Shown: positions 7,444 through 16,166, numbered from the stretch's first letter. The stretch: 32,298 nucleotides of DNA from Filifactor villosus (GCF_042652965.1 NZ_JBHSHL010000017.1:1-32298), one strand, 5' to 3'. Notes: generated by a model from the sequence alone, not told the origin. Translations and numbers: made by a program.

Positions 7444-8616
7444 ATGAAAAAAGTACTATTTGTCGGGACGGAACTATCCGATATAGATGAAAGATTCTCA
7501 AAACACCTTGAATTTTTCAAACGAAACGGATATGAGGTCCATCTGCTGGGAAGAGATAATCGAATGGATATAGACCACACCGATCAGATGATCGACTTTG
7601 ATTTTACGGTAAAAAGCGGATTCAACGTTGAAAGGAAGCAGATCAAACAGCTTCAAGCACTTCTTCTGGAAGAGAAGTATACGGCGATCATCTCCTACGA
7701 AGATATGCCGGGTTATTTGATCCGAATGGCTGCCAAGTCGGCATTCAAACCCGAACAACGACCCAAAATCTTCTATCTGGCGATCGAATATCCCTTCTAT
7801 GGAGATCCGAGCGGCAAAGAGGAGAAAAAGTGTTTTGAACGTCATAAGAAGGCGGGTAAGGTCACCGATCTTGTCATCGTCTCCAACGATACGGATTTGC
7901 ATATCGCGGAAGAGTTCAACTTTTCTATGGACACCATCGTAAAACTTTACGGGATGGGTGTTGAGCCGATCGCACGAAAGATACGGGATCTGGATCCCGA
8001 ATCTGTGAGAAAACAATATCGTTTGACCAAAGACTATGTTGTTGCCCTCTACGAAAACAATTATGAAGAGGATAAAAACCATATATTTTTGATTCGAAAC
8101 ATTATGCCCATTATCGAGCGTTTTCCAAATTTCAAACTGGTCTGCAACGGAAGAGGAGAATTTCTGTCCAAGCTCAAGGAAGAGGCGGAAAGGGAGGGGG
8201 TATCAAGGAATATTCTTTTTTTGGAAAAGGAAGATGTAAGTGATCTCTATGCGATCTGTGACATCTATATCTCTCCTTCGCTGATTGAAGGGATACCTGA
8301 GGGCATCGTCCATGCTTTGGAGTGTCGCCTACCTGTTTTGGCGGCGAGAACAAAGGGGAATGTCGACCTGATCGAGGATGGGGAGAACGGAGTTCTCTTC
8401 GGTCCCGACAACTGTGGAGATTTTATTGCAAAGCTCTATGTCCTTCTCCAAAGCTCGAACCTCAGAGAACAGTTTGCGAAGCAAAAGAATACTTTTGTGG
8501 AGAACTACTTTACCGATTATGCTCAAAAACATATCTTCAACTACTATCGAAAGATGATTGTAGAGGACTCTTCAAGAGTTTTGAATACAACTTCGAACTT
8601 TAATGAAGAGGATTGA
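7444..8616 (+). CDS. Glycosyltransferase family 4 (GT-B fold)
   Basis: This 390-residue retaining-type glycosyltransferase is predicted to build a cell-surface glycan on the cytoplasmic side. The start at 7444 follows AGAGG at 7434-7438; the frame is open upstream but lacks a ribosome site. The N-terminal acceptor domain begins MKKVLFVGTE and includes a GYEVHLLGRDN strand. The C-terminal donor domain carries YGMGVEP, FKLVCNGRGE, DVSDLYAICDIYISPS, IEGIPEGIVHALE and AARTKGNVDLIEDGENGVLF. The usual E-x7-E nucleotide-sugar motif is altered: E282 is present but the second Glu position is H290, with E293 three residues on. No transmembrane segment or partner glycan genes are present, so the product glycan is unknown. 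It is followed by a hairpin terminator. Confidence 0.88.
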   Translation: MKKVLFVGTELSDIDERFSKHLEFFKRNGYEVHLLGRDNRMDIDHTDQMIDFDFTVKSGFNVERKQIKQLQALLLEEKYTAIISYEDMPGYLIRMAAKSAFKPEQRPKIFYLAIEYPFYGDPSGKEEKKCFERHKKAGKVTDLVIVSNDTDLHIAEEFNFSMDTIVKLYGMGVEPIARKIRDLDPESVRKQYRLTKDYVVALYENNYEEDKNHIFLIRNIMPIIERFPNFKLVCNGRGEFLSKLKEEAEREGVSRNILFLEKEDVSDLYAICDIYISPSLIEGIPEGIVHALECRLPVLAARTKGNVDLIEDGENGVLFGPDNCGDFIAKLYVLLQSSNLREQFAKQKNTFVENYFTDYAQKHIFNYYRKMIVEDSSRVLNTTSNFNEED

Positions 8617-8706
8617 TGTGTTCGTACTTGTATTTGGCCAAATACCGTGTGTCGAAAGACGAGAGAGTTGGAATGTTGAAGAGAGTGGTTTTGTCATCGA
8701 ACAATA

Positions 8707-8740
8707 AGACCGGCGGATGCTTCCGTCGGTCTGTTCTTGG
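8707..8740 (+). terminator. Terminator-like hairpin after the glycosyltransferase
   Basis: AGACCGGCGGA (8707-8717) pairs with TCCGTCGGTCT (8722-8732) across TGCT, eleven pairs with one G-U. The following GTTCTTGG is only moderately T-rich, and the hairpin is about 90 bases from the stop codon. Confidence 0.55.
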
Positions 8741-8758
8741 CCACTTGATTGGGAGATA

Positions 8759-8872
8759 ATACTACTATTCCTTTGAATTATGGGTATAAACAATCTTGTG
8801 TTCCATAGAAGATAAACCGTTTTTTCGTGGTTTGAAAAACAGATATATCCATACTTCTATTGAAAATAGTAT
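8759..8872 (-). repeat. Family-2 palindromic element, reverse copy
   Basis: This is 114 bases bounded by ATACTACTATTCCTTTGA on the left and TTGAAAATAGTAT on the right, with the internal CCATAGAAGATAAA block. Reverse complemented it aligns with the copies at 15726-15838 and 15840-15952. Confidence 0.7.
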
Positions 8873-8949
8873 AAGGATAAAAAACAATCAGAGCTTTTGT
8901 ACCGCCCCCAAAAAAGGTAGATCGAGAAACTGACGACAGGAGGTCGGTA

Positions 8950-8985
8950 TTTTTATGAAAAAAACAGGGCGAAAATTCGCCCTGT
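8950..8985 (-). terminator. Rho-independent terminator of the NSS symporter
   Basis: A perfect ten-base stem (ACAGGGCGAA at 8964-8973 with TTCGCCCTGT at 8976-8985) lies 13 bases past the stop codon on the minus strand, followed there by TTTTTTTCATAAAAA. Confidence 0.9.
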
Positions 8986-8998
8986 ATAACACCGCTTG

Positions 8999-10348
8999 TT
9001 ATTTTGTAAAAAATTTCGAGATTCCCGAAGAATTTAACCAGATCACGAAGATAGCAATCGGTGCAAAGAAACGGATCATAAATACCCAGTATCCTTTAGA
9101 TTTAAAGGGAAGTTTTCCATAATTGCTAATCTCTTCAATCGCTTTCTCGGGCTTCCAGATGTAACCGACAAAAATACACATAAAGAATCCTGCCAGAGGC
9201 ATCAGAAGGTTCTCTGCTACATAGCTTGCGAAGTCGAAGAAGTTCATTCCGAAGAACGAGGCTGTAAATACTCCCAACGACAACGAAGAAGGGATCCCGA
9301 GCAGAAAAGCGAGTACTCCCAAAGTGATGACTGCCTTTTTTCTATCCCAACCGTGGTTGTCGATCAGATAGGCTGCAGGACATTCCAACAAGGAGATGGA
9401 AGAACTTACTGCAGCAAAAAGAACAAGCAGGAAGAACAGTGCAGCAAACACCGACCCCAAAGGCATAGAGTTAAATACCGCAGGTAAGGTGATGAAGATA
9501 AGTCCCGGTCCAGCTGTCGGTTCAAAACCGAAGGCAAATACCGCAGGAAGAATTGCAAATCCTGCCAACAAAGCAGCCAGTGTATCCAAGGCCGGAATGA
9601 TCAAAGCACTCTTTTCCAAATTTGCGTCATCTCCGAGATAACTTCCGTAGGTTACGATGATCGCCATTCCCAAACTCAAAGAGAAGAATACCTGTCCCAA
9701 AGCTGCAACGAGTACATCGACCGTAATTAGACTGAAATCCGGCTTCAAATAAAAGGACAGACCTGCCGATGCTCCGGGAAGAGTTACCGACCGTACAACG
9801 AGAATGAGCAGGATGACGAACAGAGAGGGCATCATCATTTTACTTGCTTTCTCCAGACCGCCTTCAACCCCTTTAGCAACGATGATAATGTTGATAAGCA
9901 TAAAAATACCGTGCCATAACAATGGCTGAACAGGGCTTGAAATAAAAGTTCCGAAATATTGTTCCGAGTTGACGGCAATACTTGCCCCCTGACCTGTGAC
10001 ATAAGTAAACAGATACTTGAGAATCCATCCCCCGATCACACTGTAATAAGAAACAATGGTAAAGGCAACAATGACACCGATTGCACCTACAAATTTCCAA
10101 TTTTTGTTGAGTTTTGCATAAGCGCCGATCGGGTTGAGTTTTGTCTTTCGACCGACGGTCATTTCACCGAGCATAACGGTAAAACCGATGAGAACAATTA
10201 GAACAAGATATACCAAAACGAAGGCTCCACCTCCGTTCTTACCTGTTAAGAATGGAAATTTCCATAAGTTTCCGAGTCCGATTGCCGAACCCGCCGCGGC
10301 AAGTATGAACCCGATGTTACTGAAAGTCCCCCTTTGTTTTTTTTCCAT
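8999..10348 (-). CDS. Sodium-dependent transporter, NSS (neurotransmitter:sodium symporter) family
   Basis: This is a 449-residue inner-membrane protein of the LeuT-like NSS family, which takes up amino acids or amines with sodium. The diagnostic N-terminus is GFILAAAGSAIGLGNLWKFP (TM1 with its unwound substrate and sodium site), followed by NGGGAFVLVYL, MLGEMTVGRKT, and about eleven hydrophobic segments. The length fits bacterial members, many of which lack TM12. The ATG at 10348 follows GGAGGAAGG. It is a single-gene unit with its own strong promoter and terminator. The substrate cannot be told from sequence; tyrosine, tryptophan, alanine and branched-chain amino acids are all known in the family. 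Confidence 0.93.
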   Translation of the reverse strand: MEKKQRGTFSNIGFILAAAGSAIGLGNLWKFPFLTGKNGGGAFVLVYLVLIVLIGFTVMLGEMTVGRKTKLNPIGAYAKLNKNWKFVGAIGVIVAFTIVSYYSVIGGWILKYLFTYVTGQGASIAVNSEQYFGTFISSPVQPLLWHGIFMLINIIIVAKGVEGGLEKASKMMMPSLFVILLILVVRSVTLPGASAGLSFYLKPDFSLITVDVLVAALGQVFFSLSLGMAIIVTYGSYLGDDANLEKSALIIPALDTLAALLAGFAILPAVFAFGFEPTAGPGLIFITLPAVFNSMPLGSVFAALFFLLVLFAAVSSSISLLECPAAYLIDNHGWDRKKAVITLGVLAFLLGIPSSLSLGVFTASFFGMNFFDFASYVAENLLMPLAGFFMCIFVGYIWKPEKAIEEISNYGKLPFKSKGYWVFMIRFFAPIAIFVIWLNSSGISKFFTK

Positions 10349-10436
10349 TTCAACCTTCCTCCTTTCAAAATATTTGTTTGTGGAACTTCGTAGAGAAAAA
10401 GCTCCGGTGATTAGAAAGTTGTCACTTGAGAACTAG

Positions 10437-10465
10437 ATTATACTAAAAGTTCTGAACATTGTAAA
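10437..10465 (-). promoter_or_regulatory. Promoter of the NSS symporter gene
   Basis: On the minus strand TTTACA (10460-10465) and a perfect TATAAT (10437-10442) are separated by 17 bases, leaving a leader of about 80 bases before the start codon at 10348. Confidence 0.75.
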
Positions 10466-11158
10466 TAGTTTTAATAAATTAAAAAAATAACAAAGCAGTA
10501 AACTTGTATGGATGAGGGAGAAGATAGAGACGAAAGCCTCTTAAAACCCGGGATATCTTACAAACCTTCCCCATGTTATATCCCCACTATATTTAGCCGG
10601 GGAGAAGCTGATGTGTAGGAGATGAGCTTTATCCAAGTCTTGTTTTTTCAAGACCGCCTTCCTTTCGTGAGGACCGAGGATGAAGGCGAAACTCCGTTTC
10701 CTTAAAATTCTCTCCCGGTGCAACGAATGAGCGTAGGATACCGGACAAAGCCAACCTTACAGCTATTCTCCGATGAAACAATATAGTTTTGAACATCCGT
10801 GCAGTTTTAACGAATTACAGCTCTATACAACCCGGAAATTGAAACAGATAAGGATATGAGAGGAGGATTGCGAACTTTTTTCGAAAGATTCGACCGGAAA
10901 AACTTGGATTCGATAAGGGTTGTCTGTCTTGTCGGACAATGTAAACAGGTCTGTGTATCTTGGATGGGTGTTTCTTTAAAAGGCTTACAGACCAAGGATA
11001 TCCGCTTGATGTTAATTTAAAGGTAGACAGAGACAATGAAGGGTTTCATAAGGTAAGAGTTTAATAATATTGTAAATCTTTTTTTACGATTACAGGGGGA
11101 ATATATGGTATGATGTGTGTAATTATTTCGATAGAATGATTTTCTGAAAGGAAAAATT
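10466..11158. other. Long intergenic region between NSS symporter and ABC operon
   Basis: About 690 bases without a recognisable gene. A somewhat GC-richer part (about 10540-10745) holds small hairpins: GTCTTG/CAAGAC across six Ts at 10637-10654, and CGCCTTC/GAAGGCG around 10655-10688. It could be a decayed gene or an unrecognised small RNA. Close to the ABC operon, TATGAT at 11109-11114 is a possible -10 box, but no well-spaced -35 box is clear. The ribosome site AAAGGA lies just before the ATG at 11159. Confidence 0.35.
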
Positions 11159-11887
11159 ATGAAAAAAAACGGGAACACAACGCCCTTGATAGAAATAAAA
11201 AATGTAAGTAAGATATTTCGCATGGGCGAAGAAAAGGTTGTAGCACTCAACGATGTCAGTTTGGATATTTACAAGGGGGAGATCGTATGTTTTCTGGGTA
11301 CATCGGGCTCAGGGAAATCGACGTTCCTCAATATGGTTGCCGGACTTGAAAAACCGACCAAAGGAGAGATCTTCATAGGAGGAATTCCGATACACAAACT
11401 CAATGAAGCACAAGTAACGCTCTTTCGCCAAAAAAACATAGGTTTTATCTTCCAAGCCTATCATCTTTTACCGATGTTGACCGCCCTGGAAAATGTAAGT
11501 CTACCATTGGTATTTCGAAATGAGCGGACGGATAAGAGAGAAAAAGAGGCCACGCAGATGCTTCAAAAGGTCGGCTTGAGAGGTTATGAGCGAAGAAAGC
11601 CCACACAGATGTCGGGAGGACAGCAGCAGAGAGTTGGGATTGCAAGGGCTTTGGTGGGCTCTCCCAAGATCATTTTTGCAGATGAACCGACAGGGAACCT
11701 GGATACCAATACGACGAGGGAAGTTATGGATCTCATTGTTTCAATGGTAAAGGAAAAGGGACAGACCTTGATTATTGTGACCCACGATACATCGATAGCC
11801 GCTTACGCGGATAAGATCGTTACGATTCGCGACGGAAAAATACTCAGCGTAAAAGGAAAGGGAGAAAAAGAAGATGAAAAAGAATAG
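11159..11887 (+). CDS. ABC transporter ATP-binding protein, MacB/LolD type
   Basis: The 242-residue nucleotide-binding subunit powers the permease encoded two genes on. Landmarks are Walker A GTSGSGKS at 47-54, Q-loop Q99 in GFIFQAYHLLPMLTALENV, signature MSGGQQQR at 151-158, Walker B IIFADE at 171-176, the GNLDTNT D-loop, and the switch His209 in VTHD. The YHLLP-LTALENV pattern is characteristic of the MacB/LolD/FtsE-like group that works with FtsX-fold permeases, usually for mechanotransmission or peptide/lipoprotein export rather than import. Its last 14 bases overlap the next gene, so the three genes form one operon. Cargo is not evident. Confidence 0.93.
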   Translation: MKKNGNTTPLIEIKNVSKIFRMGEEKVVALNDVSLDIYKGEIVCFLGTSGSGKSTFLNMVAGLEKPTKGEIFIGGIPIHKLNEAQVTLFRQKNIGFIFQAYHLLPMLTALENVSLPLVFRNERTDKREKEATQMLQKVGLRGYERRKPTQMSGGQQQRVGIARALVGSPKIIFADEPTGNLDTNTTREVMDLIVSMVKEKGQTLIIVTHDTSIAAYADKIVTIRDGKILSVKGKGEKEDEKE

Positions 11888-14039
11888 GATCATTGCATGG
11901 ATATTGATATTGTTGTTGCTTGCAGGGGTAGCGCTACCAACCCTGATTCAGTTCGGTTTGAATTTGACAGGGGTGGTGTATGCGGATTCAACGAACAAAT
12001 TACAGATCTCCTTTGTAGGAGGTTCCGTTCTCAAAAACAACTCTTCTCAGGAAAATCTTGTCTTTCAAGTAAAAAATTTTTCGGACACGGATTATCAGGA
12101 TGTAAAACTGCGTGTTGTGGACGCTCAGACAAGTTCGATCATCCTGGCGGATAGTGAAGAGTTTTCCATAGGAAAGAAGTCGGGAACCAATATTCCAAGC
12201 ACTCAGATTCAAGTTCCCGTCAACACCTTGAATTTGGATCACGGAGCCGACTATGTCTTTTCCGTACGCCTGATTGCTTCATCGAGCGGTTCCAATGTTT
12301 CTACGGCAACGGATCCCAACGGGAGCTCTTATCTCTACCATAACGATGTCATCTTTTCGGGAACCGGAACGGGAGATACGACCATAGGAAAATACTCGTT
12401 TACGGTCTTGGATTCGGATATACCCATAGATAAACCGCAGGAAAAACAATATATTCCCAATGTAAAACTGTCAATCAGTATCCCCCAAAACGGTTTGGTG
12501 GCGGGACATGTCAATACGGTACGTGTGAAAGGGAAAAACAGAGGAAACAGTATCCTTTCCGAAATGAAACTCGGTATCAGCGGTCTTCCCGAAGGGGTTT
12601 CGCTATCGAATCAAGCAGTAAAGCAGGAAGTTGACGGCATCCGCATAGGAGATGAGAAGAGTGCGGAGTTCCGTCTGTTTATCAAAGATACCGTCAAGAG
12701 CGGTAATTATCCGATCACGATTACAGGAGAAGGAAAGCTTCCCAATCAGACGTCGTTTTCTACCGAAGAAGTGGTCTATCTCAATATCAAGGGAGAAGAA
12801 AAGGATGAGAAGACGGGAACTCTTGTCATTCGAAATGTCTCCGTGCCGAATAACGCAAAGGCCGGTTCCGACTTTACCTTGAGTTTTGAAGTAGCAAATG
12901 TGGGACATTCGGAGGTGAAAAATATCAAGATAAGTACCGAGGCGACCGAAGGGGTTGTCAATAAGACAAGGGGAATTTTCGTGGAAGAGAAGATAGCTTC
13001 GGGGCAGTCCAAGAAGTATTCGGTGACCTTCTTTTCAAGTACGAAGACGGAACCGAAAAACTATCCGATCAAGATTATGGTTGAACAGGTATCCGCCAAA
13101 GAAGGAGAAGAACCCTTTGTGCCAAGCAGTCAGTATGCGGGAGTCTATATCTTCGGGGGCGGAGAAAAGAAAGAAGAGGAAGAAAAAAACGATGGGGTAA
13201 AAAATCCTCAGATTATGGTTGAGTCTTATGACTTTGGAGGAATAGATGTCAAGGCGGGCGAGGAGTTTGTTTTGGATCTGGGATTGGCCAACACCAGCCA
13301 GAAAATGCTTAGGAACATCAAAGTTTCTCTCAGTGCGGACAACGGGATCTTTGTTCCGGTCAATACAAGCAACTCCTTTTTTATCGGTTCTATGGCACCG
13401 AATCAGAGAATAGGAAAGCGGATCCGTTTTGCAACCAAACCTTCCGCAGAGCAGCAGACATTCGGCATCAATGTGGATATGACTTATGAAGATACCAAGG
13501 GAAATGCCCTCACGGCAAAGGATATCATCTCCGTGCCCGTGGTGCAAAAGACAAAGCTGAATATCGGAGAGGTCAATATCCCGCATGAAGGAGCCTTTGC
13601 CGGTCAACCTTCTCCGGTATCCGTCACGTTTTACAATATGGGCAAGACCGTTTTGAGCAACCTTTTTGTGACAGCTAAGGGAGATTTTGAGCTTGAAGAC
13701 AAGAACGGATACTTTGTTGGAAATATGGAGACGGGGAAAAGCGATTCTTACGATTTTAATGTTATCGTAGAGAAACCCGGAGAAGCAAAGGGAACTCTTA
13801 CCTTCACCTTTGAAGATGTGTCGGGAGAGATACAGACGATCACAAAAGATTTTGTTATCACGGTCAATGAGATGATACCGGTGGACGAAGGTCCGGAAGA
13901 ACCCATTGAAGAGCCGAAGAACAACAGATGGAAGATCGGTGGGGGCATAGGAGGCCTACTGCTTCTTATCCTCTTTGGTTTGTGGTTAAGAAAACGACAT
14001 AAGAGAAAGAAGGAGAAGGAGTTGACTATCGATGAATAG
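11874..14039 (+). CDS. Exported membrane-anchored protein with CARDB/Ig-like repeats
   Basis: This 721-residue protein has an N-terminal hydrophobic segment (residues about 8-30, after KKNR) and a C-terminal membrane helix (about 689-705, GGIGGLLLLILFGLWL) followed by a basic tail RKRHKRKKEKE. The large region between should lie outside the cell. Four related units begin near residues 208, 328, 459 and 575, each of the form AG-x-V/F-x-N-x-G/S (AGHVNTVRVKGKNRG, AGSDFTLSFEVANVG, AGEEFVLDLGLANTS, AGQPSPVSVTFYNMG). This is the pattern of CARDB/COG1361-type beta-sandwich repeats. It is encoded between the ATPase and permease with 14- and 8-base overlaps, so it is probably an extracytoplasmic subunit of the transporter. 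It has no lipobox or LPxTG motif. Confidence 0.8.
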   Translation: MKKNRIIAWILILLLLAGVALPTLIQFGLNLTGVVYADSTNKLQISFVGGSVLKNNSSQENLVFQVKNFSDTDYQDVKLRVVDAQTSSIILADSEEFSIGKKSGTNIPSTQIQVPVNTLNLDHGADYVFSVRLIASSSGSNVSTATDPNGSSYLYHNDVIFSGTGTGDTTIGKYSFTVLDSDIPIDKPQEKQYIPNVKLSISIPQNGLVAGHVNTVRVKGKNRGNSILSEMKLGISGLPEGVSLSNQAVKQEVDGIRIGDEKSAEFRLFIKDTVKSGNYPITITGEGKLPNQTSFSTEEVVYLNIKGEEKDEKTGTLVIRNVSVPNNAKAGSDFTLSFEVANVGHSEVKNIKISTEATEGVVNKTRGIFVEEKIASGQSKKYSVTFFSSTKTEPKNYPIKIMVEQVSAKEGEEPFVPSSQYAGVYIFGGGEKKEEEEKNDGVKNPQIMVESYDFGGIDVKAGEEFVLDLGLANTSQKMLRNIKVSLSADNGIFVPVNTSNSFFIGSMAPNQRIGKRIRFATKPSAEQQTFGINVDMTYEDTKGNALTAKDIISVPVVQKTKLNIGEVNIPHEGAFAGQPSPVSVTFYNMGKTVLSNLFVTAKGDFELEDKNGYFVGNMETGKSDSYDFNVIVEKPGEAKGTLTFTFEDVSGEIQTITKDFVITVNEMIPVDEGPEEPIEEPKNNRWKIGGGIGGLLLLILFGLWLRKRHKRKKEKELTIDE

Positions 14040-15426
14040 TAAAGACCTTTTCGTTATGGCTGTACGAAACCTCAAAAGGAGGAAGGTAAGGACTCTGCTC
14101 TCCGTCATTGGAGTTGCAATCGGAACAACCGCTATCGTTGTCATGATTTCCTTGGGTTTGGGCTTAAGCAAGGGGCAGGAGGCACAGGTAGAACGCTATG
14201 GAAACCTCCATATCATTCAAGTCAACAGCTATGGCACTCAGGTGGATAAAGCGACGGGAAAACCTTCGAAACTCGACGATGAAGCTTTGAAGAAGATGTC
14301 GGTTCTCAACGGAGTCACGGCAATTACTCCCACTGTAAACACCTATATGAGGATTGTGGCGGGTAAATATGTTGCCAATGCTCCTATTATAGGGATACGT
14401 TCTTCCACGATGGAAAAATTCAAGTACAACATAGACGAGAAAGGACGTGCTCTACATGTGGGAGACAAGAACGCCATTGTCATCGGAAAAGCGATTTTGT
14501 ATGATTTTTATAATCCCAAAAAGCAGGATTATGCGGAGTATCCCGTGCCGGATGAAAAGGGAAGGATGCCCGAACCTACCGTTGATGCATATACAACCAA
14601 GATGTTTCTGACAGCGGACATGGAGTATGGCAACAAACGTAGGAATAACAGAGATACACCTTCGACAGATAACGGGAAGAAGGTGGAGTATAAAGAACAC
14701 AAGGTAAAGGTTGTGGGCATCATTCAAAACAAGTCCGACAGTACGATGGATGAAAATTCATACAATATCTATATGGACTATGATGAGTTGGTTAAGATTA
14801 TACAGGAAGACAATAAGGCAAGAGGGGGCTCCTCCTTCAGTTCGACAAAGGGAAAAACGTATGATGAGGTGCTGATCTATGCCGAAGATATAAAGAAAAT
14901 AGATGCCATCTTGAAGAGCATCCAGGATATGGGTTTCGGTACAAGCTCCGCAAAAGATTGGTTGAACCAGGTAAAAGAGCAGGCGGCATTGATACAGGGA
15001 ATCCTTGGAGGAATCGGAGCAATCTCTCTGCTCGTTGCGGCAATCGGGATTACCAACACCATGATCATGTCCATCTATGAGAGAACCAAAGAAATCGGTG
15101 TTATGAAGGTTATCGGTGCAAATCTGAAGGATATTAAGAATTTGTTTTTGATCGAAGCTTCTCTGATCGGCTTTTTCGGAGGGGTCATAGGTCTTTCGCT
15201 CAGTATCATTATTTCGATTTTGATGAACCTGTTTATGGGAAACGGCTTTAGCGAAGCGGGAGGAATGTTCTTCGATATATCGAGCGAAAGCAAAATCTCG
15301 ATCATTCCGATATCTCTGGGGCTGTTATCAATTGCATTCTCGACCTGTATCGGAGTCTTGGCGGGATATTATCCTGCAAAGCGGGCAATGGGAATCTCGG
15401 CTTTGGAGTCTTTGAGGAATGAATAA
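14032..15426 (+). CDS. ABC transporter permease, MacB/FtsX fold
   Basis: The 464-residue protein has the typical four-helix FtsX/MacB plan. TM1 is near 21-46 (TLLSVIGVAIGTTAIVVMIS). A large outside domain follows, about 47-310, and contains an EYKEHKVKVVGI segment. Three helices lie near the C-terminus (LGGIGAISLLVAAIGITNTM, the EASLIGFFGGVIGL region, and PISLGLLSIAFSTCIGVLAG). The conserved cytoplasmic coupling segment YERTKEIGVMKVIGA and the end YYPAKRAMGISALESLRNE are textbook MacB family. With the upstream ATPase and repeat protein it forms a complete type VII-like ABC system whose substrate or signal is unknown; antimicrobial peptide resistance or export is a common role for relatives. 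Confidence 0.92.
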   Translation: MNSKDLFVMAVRNLKRRKVRTLLSVIGVAIGTTAIVVMISLGLGLSKGQEAQVERYGNLHIIQVNSYGTQVDKATGKPSKLDDEALKKMSVLNGVTAITPTVNTYMRIVAGKYVANAPIIGIRSSTMEKFKYNIDEKGRALHVGDKNAIVIGKAILYDFYNPKKQDYAEYPVPDEKGRMPEPTVDAYTTKMFLTADMEYGNKRRNNRDTPSTDNGKKVEYKEHKVKVVGIIQNKSDSTMDENSYNIYMDYDELVKIIQEDNKARGGSSFSSTKGKTYDEVLIYAEDIKKIDAILKSIQDMGFGTSSAKDWLNQVKEQAALIQGILGGIGAISLLVAAIGITNTMIMSIYERTKEIGVMKVIGANLKDIKNLFLIEASLIGFFGGVIGLSLSIIISILMNLFMGNGFSEAGGMFFDISSESKISIIPISLGLLSIAFSTCIGVLAGYYPAKRAMGISALESLRNE

Positions 15427-15508
15427 ACAAGCCTCTTTGAACAGGAGTGGAGATTTTGTAGAACCTCACTTAAAAAACGCAACTCTCTTCAAAGAAAGTT
15501 GAGGATGG

Positions 15509-15620
15509 ATACTGTTCTCCGGAAGAAGCATGGTAATATCCATTTTGCAACAGGGAACATTTGTTGGATCTTCTATGGAGTACACATCATCGAGATTTTG
15601 TAACTCAAAGGAATACAACT
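15509..15620 (+). repeat. Family-2 element, diverged copy
   Basis: It begins ATACTGTTCTCCGGAAGAAG and shares GCATGGTAATATCC, GATCTTCTATGGAGT and AACTCAAAGGAATA with the two adjacent copies downstream. The right end is degraded. A weak hairpin at 15480-15501 just upstream might terminate the ABC operon but lacks a T-run. Confidence 0.6.
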
Positions 15621-15725
15621 ATGAGATAAAGAAGGTAAACAGAGAGTTCTGCCCTTTTAAGACAAGGGTGGAGTTCTCTGTTTTCTGTTCCTTGGAAAAG
15701 TTATCGTTTCTTATGTTCATACCTG

Positions 15726-15838
15726 ATACTATTCTTCGATAGAAGTATGGTAATATCTGTTTTTCGATCACGAAAAATGGTTTTATCTTCTATGGGTCAC
15801 GAATTGTTTATGTCCAAAACTCAAAAGAATAATAGTAT
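15726..15838 (+). repeat. Family-2 palindromic element, tandem copy 1
   Basis: Exactly 113 bases from ATACTATTCTTCGATAGAAG to CAAAAGAATAATAGTAT. The ends are inverted repeats, and internal ATAGAAG pairs with CTTCTAT, so the single strand could fold into a long hairpin. Confidence 0.8.
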
Positions 15839-15839
15839 G

Positions 15840-15952
15840 ATACTATTCTTCGATAGAAGTATGGTAATATCTGTTTTGTAATCACGAAAACTCGTGTTCT
15901 CTTCTATGGAGTGCAAATCGTTGATATCCATTATTCAAAGGAATAGTAGTAT
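15840..15952 (+). repeat. Family-2 palindromic element, tandem copy 2
   Basis: Also 113 bases, one base after copy 1 and in the same orientation. The first 34 bases are nearly identical to copy 1; the middle and right end differ at scattered positions (GGAATAGTAGTAT at the end). Confidence 0.8.
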
Positions 15953-15981
15953 GAATCCCGTGTTATACTAAAATCCAATTA

Positions 15982-16090
15982 ATACTATTATTCAATAGAT
16001 GTATTGATAGATCCGTTTTTTTCAACCTGCGAAAAATCTCTTTATCTTCTATGTTGTTCACTTTCATCCCCGAGTCCTGTGTCGAAAAAT
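15982..16090 (+). repeat. Family-2 element, decayed copy
   Basis: It begins ATACTATTATTCAATAGATG and retains GATAGATCCGTTTTTT, CGAAAAATC and ATCTTCTATG, but the right terminus cannot be recognised. It lies just upstream of the feo control region. Confidence 0.55.
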
Positions 16091-16151
16091 ACTCATACAG
16101 ATAACCGGTCAATGCAACAGGTATAGTATAAAGGATAGAAACATTTAAAGA

Positions 16152-16166
16152 AGATAATGAGTATCA
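16152..16166 (+). promoter_or_regulatory. Candidate Fur box upstream of the feo operon
   Basis: AGATAATGAGTATCA matches the 7-1-7 Fur consensus TGATAATNATTATCA at 12 of 14 defined positions. It is about 50 bases upstream of the proposed -35 box; a further GATAATG half-site lies near 16181-16187. Fur control of ferrous iron uptake is well established in general, but this site is a prediction. Confidence 0.5.

Noticed and set aside
10541..10723. 60-codon minus-strand frame in the NSS-ABC intergenic region
   Set aside because: No recognisable protein and no convincing ribosome site; treated as unexplained sequence.
15726..15952. Possible CRISPR-like array because of two adjacent similar blocks
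   Set aside because: The units are 113 bases, touch each other without spacers, have inverted-repeat ends and recur elsewhere; no cas genes are present.
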